Shown here: one piece after another, positions 29,391 through 36,783 of the stretch | How positions within the stretch are numbered: position 1 is the stretch's first letter | Layout: every line of letters begins with the position of its first letter | NCBI RefSeq assembly: GCF_001270065.2 | Contig: NZ_LFYT02000006.1 | Coordinates: 62,001 to 126,000 of the forward strand | Source of the DNA: Limnohabitans planktonicus II-D5 | GTDB taxonomy: Bacteria; Pseudomonadota; Gammaproteobacteria; Burkholderiales; Burkholderiaceae_C | DNA length: 64,000 bases | Direction of reading: 5' to 3' | Notes under the pieces: generated by a model | The model's input: the letters and a program-made list of their open reading frames with translations, nothing else | What the model was told of the DNA's origin: nothing | Databases searched by the model: none | Made by a program: the position numbers and the translations under genes

Positions 29391-31578
29391 AGCGTTCTTT
29401 GGCTTTGAGTTTGGCGACGCTGAGCTGCAGGGGTGCCAATACCGAATCAAGCACATCGGCCACGCCCTGCGCCATGGCGCGGCTGCCGCAAACACGAAAG
29501 ACGGCGCCTTGGCTGACCCAGTGGCGCAGGCGTTCTGCATCACGGCGCAAGGCGTCCTGCACATAACCGCCACCTTGGGGCACACGCGAGAAAACCGTCT
29601 GCAAAGTGGACAAGCGACCTTCACCCAACCAGCGCTCGATCTCAGGGCCGAAGTAAAAATCTTTCGCCGGGTCACGTCCGCCAAAGTAAAGGTGCATGGG
29701 CCGCATAAGGTCATTTCGGCGGATGAAGCCCGCCAGTGGTGCCACCCCCGTGCCCGCGCCGATCAGCAACACCGGCTTGCGCGTCTGGGGCAGCGCAAAC
29801 CCCGGGTTGGGACGGATGAAGGCCTGGATGGCGTCATGGGTTTGCAACCCCAGCAGATGCGTGGAGCACTGGCCACCGGGCATCTGGCGCACGCAGATTT
29901 CCAGAAAGCCGTCCTGCCAGCCCGACGCCAGAGAGTAGAAACGCGGCACGCTGGAGCCGGGTGGCACGATGCCCACCAGATCACCCGCCGAAAACCGCGC
30001 CAAACCATGCGTGCCCAGACAAGTGCGCAGACCCCGAGCAGGCCATGCAAAGCGCAAGATCGCGGTGGGGTGACCGCCCGCAGGGGCGAAGTTTTGACGC
30101 CCGATCAAGGTCAGCACCGTGGTCGGAGGCAGTCGTGGCACATGCTCCAGCACCAACGGCTCGTTCAGCGCTTGAGCCAAGGCCAAGCCCCAACGTGCGA
30201 ACTGCTGAGCGGATTGTTGGTGGATGCATTCGAGCGGCAGCAATGCGGGCCAGCGTTGCTTGCGCAGCGTCTGATCCAGAGACTCGGCAAAGGCGCAAAA
30301 CGCCGGGTACTGCCGATCACCAAAACCCAACACCGTGACCGGGACATTGTTGGCCTTGAGTTTGGAAATCAGCGCAAGCGCACCACTGGCATGGGCCGGT
30401 GCCTGGCCTTCGCCATAGGTGGCCGCCAGCACCAACACCTGCCGTGTGGCGGCGGTGGTTTGAATGTTTTCCAAAGCGCTGGTGTGCACGCGGTGGTCGC
30501 ACTTTCTCAGCGCGTCTTGCAGTGTTTGGGCAAAACCCCAGGTGCTGCCCCCCTCGCTGGCCACGAAGATGAGCACATCGGCCTGCGCCATGGGGGCGTT
30601 GCCTGTGATCTTGGGGGTCTGGTTGCGCGCTTGCCACCAAATGAAAAAACCCGACAACCAAAACAGCAGCACGCTGGCACCAACAAGGCCGAGCACCACG
30701 GCCCACAGCCAAGCCGATTCGCCCGTGTGCAGCACCACAGCCAGGTCGTACACACGCTGCGCCAAGCTGGCTTCTTGCCAGGCCAGCATCTGGCCCGAAT
30801 AGCGGTCAATCCAGCCCTGCCCCTTGGCGGTGGTGAGCTTCCAGCTGTCTTCGGGGTCGGTGACACCTGGCACATTCAACTTGCGCAAATCTTTGACCAG
30901 CAGGCTTTGCAGCGGGGCCAGCTGCGCGCCGGGCAAGGCAGGCTGGCCGGACACCACCGAGAGGACCTCCGGCTCAGTCCCCGCATCCAGCACCACCAGC
31001 CCCAAGGTCGATGCACTCATGGTCAGCGCGGTGACCGACGTGAGCAACAGAACAAGCAGCACCACTCGGCCGGTGACCACATGGGTGCGTTGCGCCAACG
31101 TGCCGCGCACCTTCTTGGTCAGTCGCTGCCAGCCTCCCATGCGCCGCAGCAGCAGCACCAGCGCCGATGCGCACAGCACCGCCATGACCAGCGCAATGCC
31201 CGCTGCCAGCCAGCGCCCGGCGTCACCCAGGAGCAATGAGCGATGCAGGTTCTTCACCCAACGCGGCAGCGCCGAGGCTTGCCAAGGGCCCAGCACCCCG
31301 CCATCGGCTGGGTCCACATAAGACGCCTGCGGCTGCTCGCCAGCAAAGCTGAACACCACGATGGCACCCGAGGGCAAGTGCCGGATTTCTTGGGCGTCTG
31401 GCACCGTGCGTGTCACGCGCTCGACCAAAGTAGCCGCAGTCAAGTCGCCAAGCGCTGCAGGTGCATTCCAAGCCTGCTGCACCGGGTCGATCGCCAAAAT
31501 GGCACCGCTGATGCCCAGCACCACAGCCAGAGTACCAAGGGTCAAGCCCAGCCAGCGATGAATCGCTTTCCAACTCAT
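29371..31578 (-). CDS. PepSY-TM / flavodoxin / ferredoxin-NADP reductase fusion (sulfite-reductase-flavoprotein-like)
   Basis: A 735-residue membrane flavoprotein. Residues 1-330 are a PepSY-TM module with about four transmembrane segments (start MSWKAIHRWLGLTLGTLAVVLG, later LHTGESAWLWAVVLGLVGASVLLFWLSGFF). Then come a flavodoxin domain (FVASEGGSTWGFAQTL, VLAATYGEGQAPAHA) and an FNR domain with FAD motif RFYSLASG, NADP motif GAGTGVAPLAGF, YFGGR and the C-terminal ERYAEDVF. Electrons should pass from NADPH through FAD and FMN across the inner membrane. The upstream DUF2271 gene ends 10 bases earlier; ApbE overlaps its end. Confidence 0.9.
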   Translation of the reverse strand: MSWKAIHRWLGLTLGTLAVVLGISGAILAIDPVQQAWNAPAALGDLTAATLVERVTRTVPDAQEIRHLPSGAIVVFSFAGEQPQASYVDPADGGVLGPWQASALPRWVKNLHRSLLLGDAGRWLAAGIALVMAVLCASALVLLLRRMGGWQRLTKKVRGTLAQRTHVVTGRVVLLVLLLTSVTALTMSASTLGLVVLDAGTEPEVLSVVSGQPALPGAQLAPLQSLLVKDLRKLNVPGVTDPEDSWKLTTAKGQGWIDRYSGQMLAWQEASLAQRVYDLAVVLHTGESAWLWAVVLGLVGASVLLFWLSGFFIWWQARNQTPKITGNAPMAQADVLIFVASEGGSTWGFAQTLQDALRKCDHRVHTSALENIQTTAATRQVLVLAATYGEGQAPAHASGALALISKLKANNVPVTVLGFGDRQYPAFCAFAESLDQTLRKQRWPALLPLECIHQQSAQQFARWGLALAQALNEPLVLEHVPRLPPTTVLTLIGRQNFAPAGGHPTAILRFAWPARGLRTCLGTHGLARFSAGDLVGIVPPGSSVPRFYSLASGWQDGFLEICVRQMPGGQCSTHLLGLQTHDAIQAFIRPNPGFALPQTRKPVLLIGAGTGVAPLAGFIRRNDLMRPMHLYFGGRDPAKDFYFGPEIERWLGEGRLSTLQTVFSRVPQGGGYVQDALRRDAERLRHWVSQGAVFRVCGSRAMAQGVADVLDSVLAPLQLSVAKLKAKERYAEDVF

Positions 31579-31588
31579 GCGCGTCGCT

Positions 31589-32065
31589 TCATTGAAGTTG
31601 AAAGGTCGCTGACTGGATGTAGGGTTTGCCGGTCTGCGGCTTGCCCGCATTCGCTTTGGTCAGGGGAATGCGGACCTCTGACGGGCTGTCGCGCATGTCT
31701 TCGGCAGCGGCATCGATGCGGATTTCATAGCCCGCGTCGATCAATGCATCCGCCAGATCGGCCGTGACCTTGAGGGTGCGCCCCGCGCCCACGCTGGCAC
31801 CGGTGACGCCATCCAGACGTTTGGCATCACCGGCCGAGAGTCGGTACCAATCCGACAAATGCTTGTGGTACTTGGCCTTGCCACCGGCCACCCAGAGGGT
31901 GCGCACATAGGCGCCCTTGGCATCGGTGAGGTAGGCCGCCAGGTAGGCACCGTCACCGCCGTAATTTTTGAGCTGCGCGGTGAGCGTGACCGGGCGGCTG
32001 TATGCCAAAGGAGAAAAGGCCAGTGCACAGGCCGTGGCCACAAGGGATAAAAGAGGTTTGGACAT
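31589..32065 (-). CDS. DUF2271 periplasmic protein with predicted covalent FMN site
   Basis: A 158-residue protein with a signal peptide (cleavage near AYS-R, residue 23) and the DUF2271 core (LTAQLKNYGGDGAYLAAYLTD, YVRTLWVAGGKAKYHKHLSDWYR). Residues 85-91 read DGVTGAS, matching the ApbE flavinylation consensus Dxx(S/T)GA(S/T); Thr88 is the predicted FMN acceptor. That makes it a periplasmic flavin electron carrier. Neighbours agree: a PepSY protein upstream, the transmembrane reductase and ApbE downstream, all on the same strand. The terminal electron acceptor is unknown. Confidence 0.82.
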   Translation of the reverse strand: MSKPLLSLVATACALAFSPLAYSRPVTLTAQLKNYGGDGAYLAAYLTDAKGAYVRTLWVAGGKAKYHKHLSDWYRLSAGDAKRLDGVTGASVGAGRTLKVTADLADALIDAGYEIRIDAAAEDMRDSPSEVRIPLTKANAGKPQTGKPYIQSATFQLQ

Positions 32066-32100
32066 GGTGTTGTTTCCGTGAAGCCTGTTGAATGAAGAAC

Positions 32101-32418
32101 TTATGACGCTTCGCGTTCACTTTTTCGCTCGCGTTGGTGGTCGTCCGGCTTGAGCTTCAAGATCTTGAGCGTTTCCGGGTCGATCTTGGCTTTGAATCTG
32201 CGGCCTTGGGCATCGGTGACCCGAATCTCATAACAGCCGTCGTCGATCTTCAGCCGCTCTATCTGCCAGCCTTGGGCTGCAGCCATCTGCCGCACGGCAT
32301 CGCGCGATTGCCAGCGGTTGAGAGGCGCATCGCAATCGTCCTCGGCCAAGGCGGGCAAGGCGGCAAAGCCCAGCGACAACACCAGCAGCCCTTGGCTCAA
32401 CTTGCGGATGCATTTCAT
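32101..32418 (-). CDS. Small exported PepSY-domain protein
   Basis: A 105-residue protein with a signal peptide (MKCIRKLSQGLLVLSLGFAALPALA, cleavage before EDDC) and one PepSY domain: AVRQMAAAQGWQIERLKIDDGCYEIRVTDAQGRRFKAKIDPETLKIL. Two cysteines (in DDCD and DGCYE) could form a disulfide. It is the first gene of the minus-strand electron-transfer operon, 35 bases before the DUF2271 gene, with AGGAA ahead of its start. It probably binds or presents a partner in the periplasm. Confidence 0.85.
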   Translation of the reverse strand: MKCIRKLSQGLLVLSLGFAALPALAEDDCDAPLNRWQSRDAVRQMAAAQGWQIERLKIDDGCYEIRVTDAQGRRFKAKIDPETLKILKLKPDDHQRERKSEREAS

Positions 32419-32624
32419 GGGAGGTTCCTGTCAAGCCGGTTCGAGCACCAGGCATTGGGTTGGGGCCATGCTGAAAAAGCCATGGGCATTCAGCCCTGTT
32501 GGCGCGTTCACATTAGGTGCGCAGCAAAAGTGAATGATCAAGGTTCTTGTTCGAATCCACGTTGATCAAAGTCAACGCTTGTCGCTGACCCGCATGGTCA
32601 GATGCGAATGATGTTTCTTTTGTC

Positions 32625-33850
32625 ATGAACACCCCTGCACATTGGATCGGCTTGCTGACCGCCTTGGGGGTGGGCTTGCTGATCGGCGTGGTGCGAGAGC
32701 GCCGGCACGAGCCTCATGTCTCCAAGGCTGGCACGCGAACGCACGCACTGGTGGCGATGCTCGGCTATGTGAGCTGGAGTTTGGGCACTTGGCCATTTGT
32801 GGCCACGGTCTTGGTGGTCGGTGCGCTGGTGATCGGTTGCTATCAGGCCACCGCCCGAAGCGACCCTGGCCAGACGGGCGAGGTGGCATTGCTGGTGACC
32901 CTGATGCTGTCGGCGCTGGCGCAACAAAATCCTAGCTTGTCTGCGGCTCTCGGCGTGCTGGCTGCGGCGCTGCTGCATGCCAAACACGCTTCGCAGCGCA
33001 TCAGCCGTGTGTTGATCACGGATCAAGAATTGCAGGACGCCCTGATCCTGGTTGCCGCAGCACTGGTGGTCATGCCGCTGCTGTCAGACCAAGCGATGGA
33101 CCCCTGGGGCGTGTTGCAAGCCACTACGCTGTGGCGCATCGTGGTGCTGGTCATGGCGGTGGGCATGTTGGGTCATGTCGCACAGCGAGCGCTGGGGGGC
33201 GTTGGGGCATGCCACTGGCGGCATTCTTTTCGGGTTTTGTGTCTTCCACTGCCGTGGTCGTCAGCACGGGGCAGCGCGTGCGTGGCGGGCACAGTGATGC
33301 ACTACCCGCAGCAGCTTGTGCCCTGCTGGCCAATCTGGCGTCGTTGACGTTGTTTGCCGGGGTGCTGGGGGCCGCCTCACCGCCCCTGCTGGTGGCCATG
33401 CGCTGGCCACTGGTCTTGGCGGGCCTGGGCTTGCTGCTGGTGGTGGTGCTCGCCTTGCGTCGCATCGAAGGCGATGGTGTTGAGACGCCACCAGGACACG
33501 CTTTCAAACTGACCCATGCATTGGGCATGGCCAGCATCATTGCCTTGATGTCCTTGCTCGCCGCCTAGCTGCAACATGTTTTTGGCGATGTGGGTGTGCT
33601 GGTGGCTGCCCTGTGTGTGGCTTTGGTGGAAGTGCATGCCGCAGCCGCCAGCATTGCGCAACTGATTCATTCAGGCGGCATGGTGCCTGAGTGGGCGCAC
33701 TGGGCACTGTTGGCCGTGCTGGCCTCCAGCGCAGTGGTCAAAACAGCTCTGGCGATGGCCAGCGGCGGGATGCGCTACGGCCTGACCGTAGGACTGGGAT
33801 TCGTGGCCATGGTGGCGGGCGGCGCGGCAGGTGTGATGTGGGTCGTCTGA
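32625..33850 (+). pseudogene. MgtC/SapB-family (DUF4010) membrane protein, broken by frameshift and stop
   Basis: The reading frame begins MNTPAHWIGLLTALGVGLLIGVVRERRH, typical of MgtC/SapB-DUF4010 membrane proteins. At 33194-33199 a run of six G residues shifts the frame: after AQRALGG the homologous continuation RWGMPLAAFFSGFVSSTAVVVS is in another frame, restored if a seventh G is added. That frame then meets an in-frame TAG at 33566-33568 (a CAG to TAG change would explain it), after which LQHVFGDVGVLVAAL continues to the natural stop at 33850. Two independent lesions favour a true pseudogene over one sequencing error. About ten hydrophobic segments would be present in the intact protein. 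Confidence 0.85.
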
Positions 33851-33902
33851 AGCTCGCAAAGGGTGTGCTGTGGCGTAAGCGATATCTCTGTAAACCGCCC
33901 AA

Positions 33903-33959
33903 TTGACTGCGGCTGAGACGCTATATACAATCGCCATATACATTTCCTTGGAGGTCACC
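33903..33959 (+). promoter_or_regulatory. vapBC promoter and putative autoregulatory repeats
   Basis: TTGACT (33903-33908) and TATACA (33924-33929) could serve as -35 and -10 boxes, though the 15-base spacing is short. ATATACA occurs twice as a direct repeat (33923-33929 and 33936-33942), a layout suited to binding of the VapBC complex. GGAGG precedes the vapB start at 33960. Confidence 0.45.
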
Positions 33960-34193
33960 ATGTCCATCGGCACTGTTTTTGTCAACAACCGTACCCAGGC
34001 CGTTCGTCTGCCTTTGGACGTGCGTCTACCCGAGGGTGTCCAAAAGGTTGAGATACGCGTCAAAGGTAACGAGCGCGTCATCTCCCCCTTGGGCCAAACT
34101 TGGGACAGCTTCTTTCTGGGTGGCCCCACCGTGAGCGAAGACTTCCTGCCCGAGCGCGCTACCCAGCACCAGCCGGAGCGGGAGGCACTCTGA
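33960..34193 (+). CDS. vapB: VapB-type antitoxin (AbrB/SpoVT fold)
   Basis: A 77-residue antitoxin. The N-terminal swapped-hairpin DNA-binding motif reads VFVNNRTQAVRLPLDVRLPEGVQKVEIRVKGNERVISP, followed by a flexible tail (SWDSFF-like DSFFLGGP) that occupies the toxin active site in the family. It represses its own operon and neutralises VapC. The ATG at 33960 is led by GGAGG. Its TGA shares a base with the vapC start codon, so the two are translationally coupled. Confidence 0.92.
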   Translation: MSIGTVFVNNRTQAVRLPLDVRLPEGVQKVEIRVKGNERVISPLGQTWDSFFLGGPTVSEDFLPERATQHQPEREAL

Positions 34194-34603
34194 TGCTGCG
34201 TTACCTGCTGGACACCAACATCGTCATCTACGTGTTGAAGCGGCGACCTGTCGAGGTGCTTTCCACTTTCAACGCCAACGCCAGCCGCATGGCCATTTCC
34301 TCCATTACCTTCGCCGAACTTTTGCACGGTGCGGAGAAAAGCAGCCGCGTGAGCGAGAACTTGGCCACTGTTGAAGATTTTTGCAGTCGCTTGGAAGTTC
34401 TGCCCTATGGCCCCAAGGCCGCGCAGCATTACGGAGCCATTCACGCCGCCTTGGAAAAACTCGGCCAACCTATCGGTGTGAACGACATGCACATTGCAGC
34501 GCACGCTCGCAGCGAAGGCTTGGTGCTGGTGACGAATAACATGGGGGAGTTCGCACGGGTGCCAGCTATGGAAGCAGAGAACTGGGTTCAAACAACGCAG
34601 TAA
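34193..34603 (+). CDS. vapC: VapC-type PIN-domain ribonuclease toxin
   Basis: A 136-residue PIN-domain toxin. The acidic catalytic set is present: D7 in LLDTNIVIY, the glutamate in ITFAELLHGAE, the aspartate in GVNDMHIAAHA, and the conserved T/S-N in LVTNNMGEFARVP. VapC toxins cleave tRNA or rRNA when VapB is lost. It overlaps vapB by one base. It sits at the left edge of an AT-richer patch with attC-like sites, on the opposite strand to the other cargo genes, and toxin-antitoxin pairs are frequent stabilising cargo in integron arrays. Confidence 0.93.
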   Translation: MLRYLLDTNIVIYVLKRRPVEVLSTFNANASRMAISSITFAELLHGAEKSSRVSENLATVEDFCSRLEVLPYGPKAAQHYGAIHAALEKLGQPIGVNDMHIAAHARSEGLVLVTNNMGEFARVPAMEAENWVQTTQ

Positions 34604-34726
34604 TTGATGAGTTGTCGCGATAGTTGCGGCGGGCCAGCAGCCGACCTTTGGAGTGATTGCCACGCTGACAGCTTAAGGCTGATACCGTTCAGGCGATTAG
34701 CGGTTAAGCAGGCATTCAAAATGCGC

Positions 34727-34812
34727 GTTTACGTTGGCTCTGTGCGGCACGCATCAAATGCTGCAATGCGGAAATTTGCTGCTGCGTGTCCGCGAAGAGC
34801 AACATGTTAGCC
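34727..34812 (-). other. attC-like integron recombination site 1 (downstream of the cupin gene)
   Basis: The right end GTTAGCC (34806-34812) fits the attC R-box form GTTAGVC, and the preceding GAGCAACAT matches the conserved attC arm. The left end GTTTAC looks like RYYYAAC with one A missing. Between them GGCTCT pairs with AGAGC and GCGGCACGCA pairs with TGCGTGTCCGC, leaving one extrahelical base as in genuine attC hairpins. On the minus strand the site begins 22 bases after the cupin stop codon, the usual cassette layout. Confidence 0.6.
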
Positions 34813-34834
34813 CGCAGATGTACTTGCCGTGTAC

Positions 34835-35200
34835 TTATGTCGGGCGCAACTGATCTGCTAACGAGCGAGTCTTCTCTGTAACCGTATTGCCTGTGTGAAG
34901 CGTGGTCTTCTTTTCAATGAGCATGATGAGGCACTCATGCTCTGCTAGAGGGTTGTGACGTACACCCTTGGGAACAACGAACATCTCGCCCTCCCCAATT
35001 TCAACAGTCCGATCCTCCATCTCGATTTTCAGATGTCCTTTGAGCACGAGAAACAGTTCATCCTCATTTTCATGGCTATGCCATGCCAAAGAACCGCTGA
35101 CTTTGGCAACCTTGATGTACGAATCATCGACTTCTGCAATGACGCGCGGTGACCATAATTCAGTCAGAGATGCTGCGATTTGTTTTGGCGTTGTGGGCAT
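34835..35200 (-). CDS. Cupin-domain protein
   Basis: A 121-residue single-domain cupin. The two cupin motifs are clear: SLAWHSHENEDELFLVLKGHLKIEM (metal-binding His-His-Glu) and EIGEGEMFVVPKGVRHNPLAE (His). No signal peptide. Such small cupins bind metals or small molecules and their functions vary. Base composition is lower in GC than the flanking urease and redox genes. It lies between an attC-like site downstream and the GFA gene upstream on the same strand, consistent with cassette cargo. An eight-G tract lies in the gap upstream of it. Confidence 0.85.
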   Translation of the reverse strand: MPTTPKQIAASLTELWSPRVIAEVDDSYIKVAKVSGSLAWHSHENEDELFLVLKGHLKIEMEDRTVEIGEGEMFVVPKGVRHNPLAEHECLIMLIEKKTTLHTGNTVTEKTRSLADQLRPT

Positions 35201-35304
35201 AAAAAGACCTTGTTTGCGGTTTGGTGCTTCGCTTGAGGGATGGGTTAGTAGGGGGGGGATGCGCGTGACCTGTATGGGGCAACTGCATGTGAAAAATGTC
35301 GCCC

Positions 35305-35709
35305 TCATGCTTTCCCGCTGCACTCGTGGTCGGACTTCACATGCCACCATCGCGGGCGACGTGATACATAGGAGTGATACGTTGGCGCGAACTCCTTCAA
35401 GTGCGGTTTATCGAAAATGCCCGTGACCAATGCGACGGTTGGCTCGTCGTCAATTGCTCCAATGGTGCTGCCGCAGGTGCTGCAGAAGGCACGGCTGGAA
35501 TACGAGGAAGACCGCCAGATTGAAGGGCTACCGCCTGGACCCACCCACTCGACGTTCTGTGCGGGGAACTCAACCCATGTAAGGGTAAGCGAACCAGAGT
35601 GGTTGCGGCAGCTTTCGCATGAGCATGTATGCGGCTTCCCAGGCTCGCCGGTTGCGCGGAATCTGATCGAGCCGCAAATGCAGCCGCCTTCGTATTGCTT
35701 GGTCTTCAT
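35305..35709 (-). CDS. GFA-family (glutathione-dependent formaldehyde-activating-like) zinc protein
   Basis: A 134-residue protein of the GFA fold. Zinc-binding cysteines are in GGCICGSIRF, TCSCESCRNHSG and FCSTCGSTIGA, giving the usual structural and catalytic zinc sets. Only a few members act on S-hydroxymethyl-glutathione; most are uncharacterised. The ATG at 35709 is 36 bases downstream (in its reading direction) of the attC-like site at 35745-35788, as expected for the first gene after an integron junction. GC content is lower than that of the flanking chromosome. Confidence 0.87.
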   Translation of the reverse strand: MKTKQYEGGCICGSIRFRATGEPGKPHTCSCESCRNHSGSLTLTWVEFPAQNVEWVGPGGSPSIWRSSSYSSRAFCSTCGSTIGAIDDEPTVALVTGIFDKPHLKEFAPTYHSYVSRRPRWWHVKSDHECSGKA

Positions 35710-35744
35710 TTCTAGACTGCGACAGAATGAATGGTGTTTGATTC

Positions 35745-35788
35745 GCCTAACGTAATGCACACCCCAAGGCGTGCGGGATATGTTGGGC
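35745..35788 (-). other. attC-like integron recombination site 2 (upstream of the GFA gene)
   Basis: GCCTAAC (35745-35751) and GTTGGGC (35782-35788) match RYYYAAC and GTTRRRY and are near-perfect inverse partners. TGCAC and GTGCG form an inner stem. On the minus strand the site ends with GTTAGGC, 36 bases before the GFA start codon. At 44 bases it is shorter than ordinary attC sites (about 57 or more), so it may be truncated. Confidence 0.5.
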
Positions 35789-35989
35789 TCTTCGAAAGAA
35801 ACTGTACATGAAAACCATCTGAGAATGGCTTGCAGCCTTGTTTACGGCAGTCTTACCTGAAACTCATAAAGGCAAAAAATGCCTACAAGTCACACAGACA
35901 CTCTTCAAGCAATTCTGACGACGAACAAGCCAGTTATTGGGATTTGGAACCCTCGTCGTAGGACCGCTATCGCTGAAATTCCGACGTCT
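35789..35989. other. Gene-less, AT-richer spacer between two attC-like sites
   Basis: With the flanking sites this makes a stretch of about 380 bases (35710-36089) without a credible gene. The roughly 200 bases between sites 2 and 3 have no start codon with a supported reading frame; an antisense-style open frame running into the acetyltransferase gene looks like a shadow. It has the size and setting of an ORF-less or decayed integron cassette. Confidence 0.45.
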
Positions 35990-36084
35990 ATGGAACGGCT
36001 CAAATAAGCTGACTACGGCCATTTGTAGAGCTTCAATGCAGTCCTGAAATCGAGTCAGTTTTCTGTGCGACTTTGCCGTTAGGC
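35990..36084 (-). other. attC-like integron recombination site 3 (downstream of the acetyltransferase gene)
   Basis: On the minus strand GCCTAAC begins six bases after the TAA stop of the acetyltransferase gene. The arms pair: AACGGC with GCCGTT at the outside and AACTGACT with AGTCAGCTT inside. The far end GCTTATTTGAGCCGTT follows the conserved attC arm up to the GTT cleavage point, but the last bases are CCAT instead of RRRY. Length is 95 bases, normal for attC. Confidence 0.6.
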
Positions 36085-36089
36085 GATCC

Positions 36090-36569
36090 TTAGAACGACG
36101 TCTTTTGCGCTGCATTCCTAGCCATGATGCTAACGAGCTCGCCATCCACCATGGACTGTTCCACTTCGTGCCACCCAAACCGTTCGTACAGTTTTTGTTG
36201 ATCCGGGGTGTAGAGGAAGAGCGTATGAATGCCCAGATCAATGCTCCGCTGGATACATTCATTGGTCAGGGCAGAGCCAAGGCCTCGCCCTCTTAAGGTA
36301 TTCAGTATGAACACCTCGCCAAGCCAATGCTCTTTGTCTTGGTGACCAGCAAGTTCAAAGAGTTTCACGCTCGCTGTACCAAGAAATTCGTTCATAGCGG
36401 ACAACGCCACCAATGTGAATGGTGGCTGTTTCAATTGCGCACCCGCCAGTAATCGCGCTTCAATGATCGGGAGCGAAGCCCACGGTGGGAAGTCGCTCCA
36501 TTCTTCGTGCAGGAGTTTCGCAATCTTTGCGATCAAATATGGATGGTCGGCCAAAGGCTCAATGCGCAT
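36090..36569 (-). CDS. GNAT-family N-acetyltransferase
   Basis: A 159-residue acetyltransferase. The acetyl-CoA-binding motif A is visible as WLGEVFILNTLRGRGLGSALTNECIQRS, followed by LFLYTPDQQKLYERFGWHEVEQ (motif B). The start MRIEPLADHPYLIAKIAKLLHEEW is the natural GNAT beginning, so ATG 36569 is preferred over a TTG 23 codons upstream; a convincing ribosome site is lacking. Substrate unknown. Lower GC than neighbours and an attC-like site directly after its stop codon suggest it arrived as a gene cassette. Confidence 0.88.
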   Translation of the reverse strand: MRIEPLADHPYLIAKIAKLLHEEWSDFPPWASLPIIEARLLAGAQLKQPPFTLVALSAMNEFLGTASVKLFELAGHQDKEHWLGEVFILNTLRGRGLGSALTNECIQRSIDLGIHTLFLYTPDQQKLYERFGWHEVEQSMVDGELVSIMARNAAQKTSF

Positions 36570-36783
36570 GACTTTGTGTAGTCCGTCGAGAAGACGGATA
36601 GCAAGTGTGTAGAGGAACGAAGGGTCTAATGGTACCAAGCGTTTACTTGGCAGAAGACATGACTAAGCGATTTCAACAAACCGAAAAGCCTTGGGATAAC
36701 GTAACGCTATGTTGATAGAACCCTGGATGTCTAGTTCCGCTGCAATGCCGACCTACACCATCAGCACCTCAAGATCAGCCACC

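Noticed and set aside
32545-32565. TTCGAATCC resembling a tRNA T-loop
   Set aside because: The flanking bases do not form a T-stem and no acceptor, D or anticodon arm can be found around it.
34620-34709. A fourth attC-like end (GTTAAGC at 34703-34709)
   Set aside because: The GTTRRRY box fits, but no partner RYYYAAC box or pairing arm was found upstream, so it is at most a remnant.
34604-34810. Open frame of about 68 codons after vapC
   Set aside because: No ribosome site or recognisable composition; it runs through the attC-like hairpin at 34727-34812 and looks like non-coding cassette-junction DNA.
35251-35258. Eight-G tract upstream of the cupin gene as a phase-variable switch
   Set aside because: It lies between genes with no promoter boxes assigned and a single tract is not evidence of phase variation.
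35864-36262. Minus-strand open frame overlapping the end of the acetyltransferase gene
   Set aside because: It overlaps a clear GNAT protein in another frame and the attC-like site, with no family features.
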